This document shows positions 16,025-25,076 of a stretch of DNA of 42,524 bases, one piece after another. The stretch is taken from NCBI GenBank assembly GCA_023431055.1, contig JAEYXX010000041.1, positions 1-42,524 of the forward strand, written 5' to 3'. A model generated the notes under the pieces. It was given only the letters and a program-made list of their open reading frames with translations. It was not told the DNA's origin and did no database searches. The DNA is from Pseudomonadota bacterium. Lineage in GTDB: Bacteria; Pseudomonadota; Gammaproteobacteria; Pseudomonadales; Pseudomonadaceae. The stretch's first letter is position 1, and each line of letters opens with the position of its first letter. The translations under genes and the position numbers were made by a program.

Positions 16025-18859
16025 TCATAGCTGCACCACCGGCAGCAGGCTGACCTGCTCGCGGGTGAAGCTATCGAACTCCTGCTGCCACTGCGACGGG
16101 ACTTCGACCTTGCGCACCTGAACCGCGGTGACCTTGTATTCCGGGCAGTTGGTGGCCCAGTCGGAGTTGTCGGTGGTGATCACGTTGGCGCCGGACTCCG
16201 GGTGGTGGAAGGTGGTGTACACCACGCCCGGCTGCATGCGCTCGGTGACCTTGGCGCGCATCACCGTCTCGCCGGCGCGGCTGTTGATGCCGATCCAGTC
16301 ACCGTCCTTGATGCCGCGATCCTCGGCGTCCACCGGGTGCAGTTCGAGGATGTCCTCGGCGTGCCAGGCCTTGTTCGCGGTACGCCGGGTCTGCGCGCCG
16401 ACGTTGTACTGCGAGAGGATGCGCCCGGTGGTCAGCACCAGCGGCCGCTTGCGCGAGGTGCGCTCCTCGGTGGGGATGAACTCGGTGACCACGAAGCGCC
16501 CCTTGCCGCGCACGAAGGCGTCCTCGTGCATGATCGGTGTACCCTCCGGCGCCTCGTCGTTGCACGGCCACTGGATGCTGCCCATGCGGTCGAGCTTGGC
16601 ATAGCTGACGCCGGTGAAGGTCGGCGTCAGCGCGGCGATCTCGTCCATGATCTCGGACGGATGCTTGTAGTTCATCGGGTAGCCGAGGGCGTTGGACAAC
16701 GCCATGGTCACTTCCCAGTCTTCCTTGCCAGCCAGTGCCGGCATCACCTTGCGCACCGGCGAGATGCGGCGCTCGGCGTTGGTGAAGGTGCCGTTCTTCT
16801 CCAGGAAGGAGGCACCGGGCAGGAACACGTGGGCGTACTTGGCGGTTTCGTTGAGGAACAGGTCCTGAATCACCACGCACTCCATGGCCTTGAGCGCATC
16901 GGTGACGTGCTGGGTGTCGGGATCGGACTGCGCCGGGTCCTCACCCTGGATGTACATGCCCTTGAAGGTGCCGGCATGCGCCGCAGCCAGCATGTTGGGA
17001 ATGCGCAGACCCGGCTCGTCGAGCAGCTTGACGCCCCAGGCGGCCTCGAATTGCGGCCGCGCTACCGGGTCGGAGACGTGGCGATAGCCCGGCAGCTCAT
17101 GGGGGAAGGAGCCCATGTCGCAGGAGCCCTGCACGTTGTTCTGTCCACGCAGCGGGTTCACGCCGACGCCCGGACGGCCGATGTTGCCGGTGGCCATCGC
17201 CAGGTTGGCAATCGCCATCACGGTGGACGAGCCCTGGCTGTGCTCGGTGACGCCCAGACCGTAGTAGATCGCCGCGTTGCCACCGGTAGCGTACAGGCGC
17301 GCGGCAGCGCGCACCGAAGCGGCCGGCACGCCGGTCAGGGCTTCCATGGCCTCGGGGCTGTTGCGCTGTTCGCTGACGAAGGTGCGCCATTGCTCGAAGG
17401 CTTCGCGCTCACAGCGCTCGGCAACGAAGGTTTCGTTGACCAGGCCCTCGGTAACGATCACGTGGCCCAGGCTGTTGAGCAGGGCGACGTTGCTGCCCGG
17501 ACGCAGCTGCAGGTGATGCTCGGCGCGGATGTGCGGGCTGCGCACCAGATCGATGCCGCGCGGGTCGGCGACGATCAGCCTGGCGCCCTCGCGCAGACGG
17601 CGCTTGAGCTGCGAGCCGAATACCGGGTGGCCGTCGGTGGGATTGGCACCGATCACCAGCACCACGTCGGCGGACAGTACCGAGTCGAAGTCCTGGGTAC
17701 CGGCGGACTCACCGAGGGTCACCTTCAGGCCATAGCCGGTCGGCGAGTGGCAGACGCGGGCGCAGGTGTCGACGTTGTTGTTGCCGAAGGCAGCGCGCAC
17801 CAGCTTCTGCACCAGGTAGGTTTCCTCGTTGGTGCAGCGCGAGGAGGTCAGCCCGCCGACCGCGTTGCGGCCGTACTGCGCCTGGATCTCCTTGAAGCGG
17901 CGGGCGGCGTAGCCGATGGCCTCGTCCCAGCTCACCGAGCGCCACGGCTCGGTGATGCTGTCGCGGATCATCGGTGTCTTGATACGGTCCGGGTGGGTCG
18001 CATAGCCCCAGGCGAAGCGGCCCTTGACGCAGGCATGGCCGTGGTTGGCGTGGCCATTCTTGTTCGGCACCATGCGCACCACGGTGTTGCCCTTGACCTC
18101 GGCATTGAACGAGCAGCCGACGCCACAGTAGGCGCAGGTGGTGGTGACGCTGCGCTCGGCCTGGCCCATTTCGATCACCGACTTTTCCATCAGCGTGGCG
18201 GTCGGGCAGGCGTTGACGCAGGCGCCGCAGGACACGCATTCGGAGTCGAGGAAATCCTCGGCCTGGCCGGCGGCCACGCGCGAATCGAAGCCGCGGCCGT
18301 CGATGGTCAGGGCGAAGGTGCCCTGCACTTCCTCGCAGGCGCGCACGCAGCGGTTGCAGACGATGCACTTGGACGGGTCGTAGCTGAAATAGGGGTTGGA
18401 CTCGTCCTTGGCCTCGGCCAGGTGCGTCTTCACCGGGTCGTAGCGCACCTCGCGCAGGCCGACCACACCGGCCATGTCCTGCAGCTCGCAGTTGCCGTTG
18501 GCCGAGCAGGTCAGGCAGTCCAGCGGGTGGTCGGAGATGTACAGCTCCATGGTGCCGCGACGCAGTTCGGCCAGTTTCGGGCTCTGCGTGCGCACCACCA
18601 TGCCCGGCTCCACCGGGGTGGTGCAGGACGCTGGGAAGCCGCGACGACCTTCGATTTCCACCATGCACAGGCGGCACGAGCCGAACGGCTCCAGGCTGTC
18701 GCTGGCGCACAGCTTGGGCACGGCGATGCCGGCCTCCTGGGCCGCGCGCATCAGCGAGGTACCGGCCGGCACGGTGATGGCGTTGCCGTCGATTTCCAGG
18801 GTTACCGGAGCACCGCTGCGAGCAGGGGTGCCATAGTCGAGTTCACGATACAGGGCCAT
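16025..18859 (-). CDS. fdsA: NAD-dependent formate dehydrogenase alpha subunit (molybdenum, Cys type)
   Basis: Catalytic subunit (944 residues) oxidising formate to CO2 at a bis-MGD molybdenum centre. Domains in order: N-terminal [2Fe-2S] ferredoxin (about 20-95), His-Cys cluster region (HPLDCLTCSANGNC, about 111-124), two [4Fe-4S] ferredoxin motifs (CIVCNRCVRAC and CVSCGACVNACP), a further [4Fe-4S] motif (CAYCGVGC at 242-249), then the molybdopterin domains. The active site is Cys370-His371 in CARVCHSPTG, so no selenocysteine is used. fdsB is 15 bases upstream; with fdsB and fdsG it forms a soluble NADH-producing complex like Complex I's NuoEFG module. Confidence 0.97.
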   Translation of the reverse strand: MALYRELDYGTPARSGAPVTLEIDGNAITVPAGTSLMRAAQEAGIAVPKLCASDSLEPFGSCRLCMVEIEGRRGFPASCTTPVEPGMVVRTQSPKLAELRRGTMELYISDHPLDCLTCSANGNCELQDMAGVVGLREVRYDPVKTHLAEAKDESNPYFSYDPSKCIVCNRCVRACEEVQGTFALTIDGRGFDSRVAAGQAEDFLDSECVSCGACVNACPTATLMEKSVIEMGQAERSVTTTCAYCGVGCSFNAEVKGNTVVRMVPNKNGHANHGHACVKGRFAWGYATHPDRIKTPMIRDSITEPWRSVSWDEAIGYAARRFKEIQAQYGRNAVGGLTSSRCTNEETYLVQKLVRAAFGNNNVDTCARVCHSPTGYGLKVTLGESAGTQDFDSVLSADVVLVIGANPTDGHPVFGSQLKRRLREGARLIVADPRGIDLVRSPHIRAEHHLQLRPGSNVALLNSLGHVIVTEGLVNETFVAERCEREAFEQWRTFVSEQRNSPEAMEALTGVPAASVRAAARLYATGGNAAIYYGLGVTEHSQGSSTVMAIANLAMATGNIGRPGVGVNPLRGQNNVQGSCDMGSFPHELPGYRHVSDPVARPQFEAAWGVKLLDEPGLRIPNMLAAAHAGTFKGMYIQGEDPAQSDPDTQHVTDALKAMECVVIQDLFLNETAKYAHVFLPGASFLEKNGTFTNAERRISPVRKVMPALAGKEDWEVTMALSNALGYPMNYKHPSEIMDEIAALTPTFTGVSYAKLDRMGSIQWPCNDEAPEGTPIMHEDAFVRGKGRFVVTEFIPTEERTSRKRPLVLTTGRILSQYNVGAQTRRTANKAWHAEDILELHPVDAEDRGIKDGDWIGINSRAGETVMRAKVTERMQPGVVYTTFHHPESGANVITTDNSDWATNCPEYKVTAVQVRKVEVPSQWQQEFDSFTREQVSLLPVVQL

Positions 18860-18874
18860 GGGGACGCCTCCGGA

Positions 18875-20446
18875 TCAGCGGGCTTCGGCGCTGTCTTGCG
18901 ACACGCCGAAGTCCTCGGGAAAGTGGTTGATGGCGCTCATCACCGGATAGGGTGTCATGCCGCCAAGGGCGCAGAGCGAGGCGCCGAGCATGGTGTCGCA
19001 GAGGCTCTTGAGCAGCTCGATGCGTCCTGGCTGCGGGCCTTCCGAGCGGGCCACGATGATCTGCGACAGCAGCTCCTCGCCGCGCGTCGAGCCGATCCGG
19101 CAGGGCGTGCACTTGCCGCACGACTCCACCGCGCAGAACTCCATGGCGTAGCGCGCCATGTCGGCCATGTCGACGGTGTCGTCGAACACCACGATGCCGC
19201 CGTGGCCAAGCACCGCGCCAAGGGCGGCGAAGGCCTCGTAATCCAGCGGTGTGTCGAACTGCGACTCAGGCAGATAGGCACCGAGCGGGCCGCCGACCTG
19301 CACCGCGCGGATCGGCCGGCCGCTGGCCGAACCGCCGCCGTACTCGTAAAGCAACTCGCGCAGGGTGATGCCGAAGGCCTTCTCGATCAGGCCGCCACGG
19401 GCGATGTTGCCGGTCAGCTGGATCGGCAGGGTGCCGAGTGAGCGGCCCATGCCGTAGTCCTTGTAATAGGCGCCGCCCTTGTCGAGGATGATCGGCACCG
19501 AAGCCAGCGAGATCACGTTGTTGATCACCGTCGGCTTGCCGAACAGGCCCTCGATGGCCGGCAGCGGCGGCTTCGGCCGCACGGTGCCGCGCTTGCCCTC
19601 GATGCTCTCGAGCAGCGCGGTTTCCTCGCCGCAGATATAGGCGCCGGCGCCGCGGCGCAGCTCCAGGTGGAAGGCCTTGCCGCTGCTGAGCACATCGTCG
19701 CCCAGATAGCCGGCGGCCGTAGCGCGGGCGATGGTCTCGAGCAGCACCGCTTCGGCGTGCGGGTATTCCGAACGCAGGTAGATATAGCCCTTGGTGGCAC
19801 CGACGGCGAGACCGGCGATGGTCATGCCCTCGATCAGCACGTAGGGGTCGTCCTCCATCACCATGCGGTCGGAGAAGGTGCCCGAGTCGCCTTCGTCGGC
19901 GTTGCAGACGATGTACTTCTGCTCCGCCTGACAACCAAGCACGGTGCGCCACTTGATGCCGGTGGGGAACGCCGCGCCGCCACGGCCACGCAGGCCGGAT
20001 TCGGTGACCTCGGCGACGATCGCCTCGGGCGTCATGCCGAGGGCGCGCTTGAGGCCGCGGTAACCGTCGTGGGCGATGTAGTCCTCCAGCGACAGCGGGT
20101 CGGTGATGCCGACACGGGCGAAGGTCAGGCGCTCCTGGCGCTTGAGATATTCGATTTCCTCGGTCAGGCCATGGCCCAGCGCATGTGCCTTGCCCTCGTG
20201 GAAACCGGCGTCGAACAGGCCGGCAACGTCGCGTGCCTTGACCGGGCCATAGGCGACACGACCAGCCGGCGTGGAGACCTCGACCAGCGGTTCGAGCCAA
20301 AACAGCCCGCGTGAGCCGTTGCGTACCAACTGCACTTCGATGCCGCGTGCTTCAGCCTCGGCGGCGATGGCCCGGGCCACCTTGTCGGCGCCCAGGCTCA
20401 GCGCGGTGGCGTCGCGCGGGACGAAGATCTTGATCGGCTCGCTCAT
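18875..20446 (-). CDS. fdsB: NAD-dependent formate dehydrogenase beta subunit (NuoF-like)
   Basis: FMN- and NAD-binding diaphorase subunit (523 residues). The N-terminal part is thioredoxin-like (about 1-120). The NuoF-like core has GLRGRGGAAFPTGIKW (NADH site), CNADEGDSGTFSDR (FMN site), and a C-terminal [4Fe-4S] motif ESCGKCTPCRIGSTRG with its fourth Cys in SLCALGGM. It passes electrons from FdsA to NAD+. It overlaps fdsG by four bases (ATGA). Confidence 0.97.
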   Translation of the reverse strand: MSEPIKIFVPRDATALSLGADKVARAIAAEAEARGIEVQLVRNGSRGLFWLEPLVEVSTPAGRVAYGPVKARDVAGLFDAGFHEGKAHALGHGLTEEIEYLKRQERLTFARVGITDPLSLEDYIAHDGYRGLKRALGMTPEAIVAEVTESGLRGRGGAAFPTGIKWRTVLGCQAEQKYIVCNADEGDSGTFSDRMVMEDDPYVLIEGMTIAGLAVGATKGYIYLRSEYPHAEAVLLETIARATAAGYLGDDVLSSGKAFHLELRRGAGAYICGEETALLESIEGKRGTVRPKPPLPAIEGLFGKPTVINNVISLASVPIILDKGGAYYKDYGMGRSLGTLPIQLTGNIARGGLIEKAFGITLRELLYEYGGGSASGRPIRAVQVGGPLGAYLPESQFDTPLDYEAFAALGAVLGHGGIVVFDDTVDMADMARYAMEFCAVESCGKCTPCRIGSTRGEELLSQIIVARSEGPQPGRIELLKSLCDTMLGASLCALGGMTPYPVMSAINHFPEDFGVSQDSAEAR

Positions 20447-20937
20447 GCCTGGGCCTCCTGTTCGGCCAGCAGCGCCAGCACTTCCTCGGCGTCGACACGA
20501 CCGTGCAGTTCACCATTGAGCATCACGCTCGGTGCGCAGGCGCAGTTGCCCAGGCAGTACACCGGTTCAAAACTGAGACTGCCATCCTCGCGGGTCTCGC
20601 CCAGCGGCAGGCCGAGCTTGCTTTCCAGCTCAGCGGTCAGCGCCTTGACCCCCATCGACTGGCAGGCCTCGGCCTGGCACAGCTTGAGCACCTGACGACC
20701 GGGCGGCGTGGCGCGAAAATCATGATAGAAGCTGACCACCCCGTGCACCTCGGCACGCGACAGGCAAAGGTCCTCGGCGATCAGCGGCAGCAGCTCGGGC
20801 GGCACGGCACCGAGACGGTCCTGGATGTCGTGGAGGATCGGCAGCAGGGCGCCGGGCTGGTCGCGGTGGGCAGCCAGCACCTCACGGGCGACGGCCTCGC
20901 ACTGCTCGGGGGCGAAGCGCTGGGGAAGAAGGGCCAT
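20443..20937 (-). CDS. fdsG: NAD-dependent formate dehydrogenase gamma subunit (NuoE-like)
   Basis: Thioredoxin-fold [2Fe-2S] subunit of 164 residues. The cluster ligands Cys87-X4-Cys92 and Cys128-X3-Cys132 are all present (LCQAEAC; YCLGNCACAP). It is the first gene of the fds unit and divergent from the ModE-type regulator, with 198 bases between starts that must hold the control region. Confidence 0.95.
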   Translation of the reverse strand: MALLPQRFAPEQCEAVAREVLAAHRDQPGALLPILHDIQDRLGAVPPELLPLIAEDLCLSRAEVHGVVSFYHDFRATPPGRQVLKLCQAEACQSMGVKALTAELESKLGLPLGETREDGSLSFEPVYCLGNCACAPSVMLNGELHGRVDAEEVLALLAEQEAQA

Positions 20938-21041
20938 GTTCGATGCTCCAGCCGGCGGCTATACCGGTGCTGTCAGGAGATAACCCGGCCAGTCACGGCT
21001 GCCGGTCGGCTTATCCCAGGCGTAGCCACAAGGCTCGCCAC

Positions 21042-21126
21042 ATATGAAGTAAAGTTCTTATACTTGGACGCAAAGCGCCCATGCGAAGCAAATTAGCATG
21101 GTGAAACGGCCACACAAATATGAAGT
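21042..21126. promoter_or_regulatory. Direct repeat ATATGAAGT in the fds/regulator control region
   Basis: ATATGAAGT occurs at 21042-21050 and again at 21118-21126, 76 bases apart, flanking the CCATGC palindrome. Both copies follow a CCACA-type stretch. The spacing is about seven helical turns. They may be regulator sites or parts of the two divergent promoters; function is inferred from position only. Confidence 0.35.
21079..21101. promoter_or_regulatory. Palindromic operator candidate, CCATGC-N11-GCATGG
   Basis: A perfect inverted repeat with 6-base half-sites and an 11-base AT-richer centre (GAAGCAAATTA) lies midway between the divergent starts of fdsG (20937) and the ModE-type regulator (21136). 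Its size and position suit a dimeric winged-helix regulator encoded alongside. Confidence 0.45.
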
Positions 21127-21135
21127 CTTGAGCAT

Positions 21136-22224
21136 ATGATCCGTATCGATATTCAACCGCGTTGGCGCTTCCACCAGCGCGACGGCAGCAGCCTCGACCC
21201 GCAGGGTCTGGAACTGCTGCAGGCCGTGCACGACACCGGCAAGCTGACCGAGGCCGCCGCCCGCGTCGGCTATTCCTACCGCCACGCCTGGAACTTGCTG
21301 GGCAAGTGGCAGGCGTTCTTCGGCAGCCCGCTGATCGAGCTGGAGCGCGGCAAGGGGGCACGGCTGGCACCCTTGGGAGAAAAGCTGCTGTGGGCCGATC
21401 AGCGCATCCGCGCGCGACTGTCGCCGCAGCTGGATAACCTGGCGAGCGAGCTGGAGCTGGAGCTCAACCGCGTGCTGCAGGCCAGCAACCCGGGCCTGCG
21501 CATCCATGCCAGCCACGGTTTCGCCGTGGCGGCGCTACGCGAATGGCTGGAGCACGACCCCAGCTGGCAGTGGGAGGTGCAATTTCGCAGCGGCAGCGAG
21601 GCGATGATCGCCCTGCAGCGCCACGACTGCGAGGTGGCCGGCCTGCACGTGCCGGCCGGGCCGCTCGGTACGCTGAGCATGAGCCGCATCCAGCCCTGGC
21701 TTCGCCCCGATCAACGGGTGATCACCTTCGTCGTGCGCACCCAGGGGCTGATGCTCGCCCCCGGCAACCCGCACGACGTGCAAGGCCTGGCGGACCTGGC
21801 GCGCAGCGAGCTGCGCTTCGTCAACCGCGAGCCGGGCTCGGGTACGCGCCTGCTGCTGCAGGACCTGCTGCAGCAAGCTGGTCTGGACAGCACGACCATC
21901 AAGGGTTTCCACAACGAGGAGTTCACCCACGCGGCAGTGGCAGCCTTTGTGGCCAGCGGCATGGCCGACGTCGGCTTCGGCGTGGAAGCGGCGGCGCGTC
22001 AGTTCGGCCTGGACTTCATCCCCATGGCACGCGAGCACTATTGCCTGCTGTGCCGTGAGGACAGCCTCGAGCTGCCGGCGATGGCCGCGCTGCTGCGGTT
22101 ACTGCAGAACCCGGAGTTCCAGGCGCGTATAGGCCAGTTACCCGGTTACGCCCTTAGCCGCCCCGGCGAGGTGCTGCCCCTGGCTCAGGCGCTGGAACAG
22201 TGGGGACGCGAGCCCCTGCTTTGA
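21136..22224 (+). CDS. ModE-type HTH regulator with PBP-like sensor domain, likely fds regulator
   Basis: Transcription factor of 362 residues. Residues 1 to about 110 are a ModE/LysR-type winged helix (TGKLTEAAARVGYSYRHAWN, then LERGKGARLAPLG). Residues about 130-330 form a periplasmic-binding-protein-like domain with the hallmark NREPGSGTRLLLQDLLQQAG. Such proteins often sit by molybdoenzyme genes, so it may sense molybdate, tungstate or another small anion; the ligand is not shown by sequence. It is divergent from fdsGBA and probably controls it and itself. The ribosome site is weak and the start ATG overlaps a CATATGA motif. Confidence 0.8.
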   Translation: MIRIDIQPRWRFHQRDGSSLDPQGLELLQAVHDTGKLTEAAARVGYSYRHAWNLLGKWQAFFGSPLIELERGKGARLAPLGEKLLWADQRIRARLSPQLDNLASELELELNRVLQASNPGLRIHASHGFAVAALREWLEHDPSWQWEVQFRSGSEAMIALQRHDCEVAGLHVPAGPLGTLSMSRIQPWLRPDQRVITFVVRTQGLMLAPGNPHDVQGLADLARSELRFVNREPGSGTRLLLQDLLQQAGLDSTTIKGFHNEEFTHAAVAAFVASGMADVGFGVEAAARQFGLDFIPMAREHYCLLCREDSLELPAMAALLRLLQNPEFQARIGQLPGYALSRPGEVLPLAQALEQWGREPLL

Positions 22225-22335
22225 ACATCACCCCGTGCAATCCGACAAGCGGCTGCGCAGCGGGGAACCACGGGCGAGCTGCTTGGGTCAATGGAACAAC
22301 TCCCGCCGCAATGCGGCTCCGTGATCGAGAAGCCT

Positions 22336-22779
22336 ATGAAGTCTCTACAGTTCCTCTTCCTTTCCCTTGGCCTGAGCAGTGGCGGTTTCGCCTTTGCCGG
22401 CAGCACCGAAGCGGGTTTGGGTGGCGCCCTCGGTGGCGCGGTGGGCGCGATGGTCGGCCAGCAGGTCGGTGGCAACACCGGGGCCGCGGTAGGTGCCGGG
22501 CTAGGCGGCGCGGCCGGCAGCATGGTCGGCGCTGATCGTCGCAGCCGCACCGAAGCCGCCATCGGCGGCGCGCTAGGCGCGGCTGGCGGCAACGTCGTGG
22601 GTCAACAGGTCGGCGGCAACACTGGCGGCGTGGTTGGCGCCGCAGTAGGTGGCGGTGCCGGCGGCGCGCTGGGCAACTACATGGGCAATGCCAGTTACGA
22701 CGATGACCGTCGTGGCAAGCATCGCCATCACCACGGTAAGAAGCACAAGAAGCAACACAAACACTGGCGTCGTCACTGA
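22336..22779 (+). CDS. Secreted glycine-zipper protein with His/Lys-rich tail
   Basis: Small protein of 147 residues, function unknown. A signal peptide is likely at residues 1-21 (MKSLQFLFLSLGLSSGGFAFA). The body is a tandem duplication of a glycine-zipper unit, residues 27-65 and 76-114, sharing GQQVGGNTG 49 residues apart; such zippers pack membrane helices. The last 20 residues are strongly basic with many His (KHRHHHGKKHKKQHKHWRRH) and could bind metal or polyanions. The ATG at 22336 has GAGAAG upstream. Its stop overlaps the convergent gene's stop by 7 bases. Confidence 0.75.
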   Translation: MKSLQFLFLSLGLSSGGFAFAGSTEAGLGGALGGAVGAMVGQQVGGNTGAAVGAGLGGAAGSMVGADRRSRTEAAIGGALGAAGGNVVGQQVGGNTGGVVGAAVGGGAGGALGNYMGNASYDDDRRGKHRHHHGKKHKKQHKHWRRH

Positions 22780-23528
22780 CCGACGCCGATCAACCAGGGC
22801 TCATGGCGCTGGCCGAAGGCAACTTCGACCTGCACCTTGGGCCTTTTTTCGTCATAGGCGCGCAGCCGCCATTGAGCGAAGGCCTCCCGGTAGCGTCTGG
22901 GCACGCTGATGCGATCACTCTCCAGCACTACGCTGGCACTGTAGTGGGGCATGTCGCCATAGCGATAGGGGGTCAGGCGACCCGCCAGGATGACCTGGAG
23001 CTGACGATCCGGCCAGGCCTGGCGTAGAGCCTCGGCATCGAGGCCAGCATCCACCAGCAACAGACGCGTGGCCTGCTGCTGCTCGTGCCGCAGTTCGAGC
23101 CGGCGCTGATCGCGCTGTTGGCGCAAGTTCTCGTCTTGCGGTCGTAAGGCGAGCACCGCCTGGGCACTGGCCAGTGCAGCCTTGGCCCGCTCGACCTGCT
23201 TTCGATAGCTCGGCCCGTCCAGCTCCAGCACCAGCCATAGCGGCCGCTCCGCGCTGCGGCCCAGATCGTTCGGCGCAAAGCCCAGTTCCCGCAGCTTGGC
23301 TTCGTCCAGCCAGGACCAGTCGGCATCCGCCTGGCGCCAGGCCAGTTGCAGACGCAGGCCGCTGTTTTCCTCACCGCGCAACCAGCTGTCGTAGGGCAAC
23401 TGGATCTCTCGCTCGCTCAATTGCAGTTGCGCCTGCGGCTCACCGCTGCGGTTGTACCAGACGCCCGCCAGCGCAATGGCGTTGCTCGCCACGATCAGCC
23501 CAAGGCCGAGCCAAAGTGGACGATTCAT
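22773..23528 (-). CDS. DUF4824-like membrane-anchored protein
   Basis: Protein of 251 residues, function unknown. A single N-terminal membrane segment (about 4-25, PLWLGLGLIVASNAIALAGVW) is followed by a soluble, probably periplasmic domain with a charged helical middle (about 125-170, rich in Arg, Gln and Glu). I recall this arrangement as DUF4824; that assignment is moderate. The frame is open upstream to 23786, but the ATG at 23528 overlaps the preceding DUF2157 stop by four bases, marking it as the translated start. The pair probably acts together. Confidence 0.75.
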   Translation of the reverse strand: MNRPLWLGLGLIVASNAIALAGVWYNRSGEPQAQLQLSEREIQLPYDSWLRGEENSGLRLQLAWRQADADWSWLDEAKLRELGFAPNDLGRSAERPLWLVLELDGPSYRKQVERAKAALASAQAVLALRPQDENLRQQRDQRRLELRHEQQQATRLLLVDAGLDAEALRQAWPDRQLQVILAGRLTPYRYGDMPHYSASVVLESDRISVPRRYREAFAQWRLRAYDEKRPKVQVEVAFGQRHEPWLIGVGQ

Positions 23529-24580
23529 GCTGCACCTCCACGGCGCCAGCGCTGCAGCATGACCAGCAACAACAGCGCAGTCAGCCCGAGCAGAAGGAAG
23601 AACAGGTAACGTGGCAGCAGCTCCCACCACCAGTCGAACAGCTTGCTGAACAGCAGCACCAGGGCGAAGCCCAACCCGGTGTTGACCACCTCGGCCCAGC
23701 CGCGGCGCACCCCCAGCCAGATCACCAGCCCCGCCAGGACGAAGCCCAGCGTCTGGTAGAAGGCCTCCACCCAGCGCGGCGGCCAATCGAGGTAGCTGCC
23801 CTGGCCCCAGTAGCTGAGGATCAGGATCGGCCCGAACAGGTAGAGCAAGCCGACCACCCGATAACAGGCGGCGAAACCGATCCGTCGCGTCTGATCGATG
23901 AACTGCGGCAGCACAAACAGCAGCGCGGCCGGCAGGAAGTTCTCCGGGTGGTCATCCAGCGACCACCAATACCAGCCCGTCCAATCGTTCAACCGGGCAG
24001 CGAGGAACAGGCCGAAGCACAGCAACGCCGTGACCAGCAGCAGGCGCTGGCGGCACTGATAGGCCAGCAGTAGCGCCAGCGCACCCCAGGGCAACAGCGC
24101 CTTGTCCGAGGGCGTGATATTGAAGATCTGCCCGAGCATCGACAGGTTGAGCACGAAGCAGACGAATGCCAGCACCGCGGCCAGCTTGGCGTAGTAACCG
24201 GAGGCGTCGCGCGCCTGCAGCCAGAAGCACAGCAGCAGGCTGCCCAGCGAGCTGCCGACCAGCACAGCGACCTGCATACGGGCGTCGAACAAGCCCCAGA
24301 ACTGGTAGAAGAGGAAGAACAACCCGGCCGCCAGCGCCAGTGCACCAATCAGCGAGGCCAAGCGCATGCCCAGCGACAGCTGGCGAGCGCGGGCATCGGC
24401 GTCGATGTCCAGAGTTTGTCGGTAGTGCGCCAGCAACTGCTCGTGATAGGCAGCCAGGCCCTGCTCCTGCTCGGCGCTCAGCTGCAACACCTGTTCGCGG
24501 TGCAGCTCGACCAGCTCGGCGCGAAACGCAGCGATGCGTTCGGCACGGCGTTGCGCCTGCTCGCGTTGCAGATCGGACAT
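23525..24580 (-). CDS. DUF2157-like polytopic membrane protein
   Basis: Integral inner-membrane protein of 351 residues, function unknown. An N-terminal cytoplasmic helical region (about 1-75) rich in Glu, Arg and Gln precedes about nine or ten hydrophobic segments (for example LIGALALAAGLFFLFYQFWG and LLPRYLFFLLLGLTALLLLV). The ATG at 24580 with GGGAG upstream is preferred to the longer frame to 24619. It is co-translated with the DUF4824-like gene; 42 bases separate it from the thioesterase upstream. Confidence 0.75.
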   Translation of the reverse strand: MSDLQREQAQRRAERIAAFRAELVELHREQVLQLSAEQEQGLAAYHEQLLAHYRQTLDIDADARARQLSLGMRLASLIGALALAAGLFFLFYQFWGLFDARMQVAVLVGSSLGSLLLCFWLQARDASGYYAKLAAVLAFVCFVLNLSMLGQIFNITPSDKALLPWGALALLLAYQCRQRLLLVTALLCFGLFLAARLNDWTGWYWWSLDDHPENFLPAALLFVLPQFIDQTRRIGFAACYRVVGLLYLFGPILILSYWGQGSYLDWPPRWVEAFYQTLGFVLAGLVIWLGVRRGWAEVVNTGLGFALVLLFSKLFDWWWELLPRYLFFLLLGLTALLLLVMLQRWRRGGAA

Positions 24581-24622
24581 GGGCACTCCCTGGCGGCATG
24601 AATCGCCACAGCCTAGCACGCC

Positions 24623-25057
24623 TCAGGCGGCCAGCAGACGCTCCAGCGCCGAGCGCAGCGGCTCGGGAATGCTCACCGGGCGATTACTCGTGCGGTCGAC
24701 GAACACATGGACGAAACGCCCGGCGGCGCAGGCCTGCTCTTCGCCGGCCCTGAAGATCGCCAGCTCGTACTGCACCGAACTGTTGCCCAACTTGCCGACG
24801 CGCAGACCGACCTCGATGGCATCGGGGAACGCGATGGAGGCGAAGTAGTCGCAGCTGGAGCTGACCACGAAGCCGACCACTTCGCCTCCATGAATATCCA
24901 GCCCGCCCTCGGCGATCAGGTAGGCATTCACCGCACTGTCGAAGTAGCTGTAGTAGGTCACGTTGTTGACGTGGCCGTAGATGTCGTTGTCGTGCCAGCG
25001 CGTGGTGATCGACTGGAAGTGGCGGTAATCGCCACGCAGGTGTTGGGGTTGGCTCAT
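24623..25057 (-). CDS. Acyl-CoA thioesterase, 4HBT hotdog family
   Basis: Hotdog-fold thioesterase of 144 residues. The active-site helix region reads [22 protein letters not shown], with the catalytic Asp at about residue 25 and the conserved Gly-His-Val-Asn-Asn. It should hydrolyse an acyl-CoA to the free acid; chain length cannot be read from sequence. It sits downstream of an iron alcohol dehydrogenase and two beta-oxidation-type dehydrogenases on the same strand, with a REP pair in the gap. Confidence 0.85.
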   Translation of the reverse strand: MSQPQHLRGDYRHFQSITTRWHDNDIYGHVNNVTYYSYFDSAVNAYLIAEGGLDIHGGEVVGFVVSSSCDYFASIAFPDAIEVGLRVGKLGNSSVQYELAIFRAGEEQACAAGRFVHVFVDRTSNRPVSIPEPLRSALERLLAA

Positions 25058-25076
25058 GATGTTCCTTGGGTTGGTA

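Noticed and set aside
16202..19441. Plus-strand ORF of 1079 codons
   Set aside because: Antisense shadow of fdsA and fdsB, whose iron-sulfur and molybdenum motifs are unmistakable on the minus strand.
18860..20937. fdsG-fdsB-fdsA considered as nuoEFG of Complex I
   Set aside because: The alpha subunit carries a Cys-His formate dehydrogenase active site and full molybdopterin domains, and fdsD and fdhD follow.
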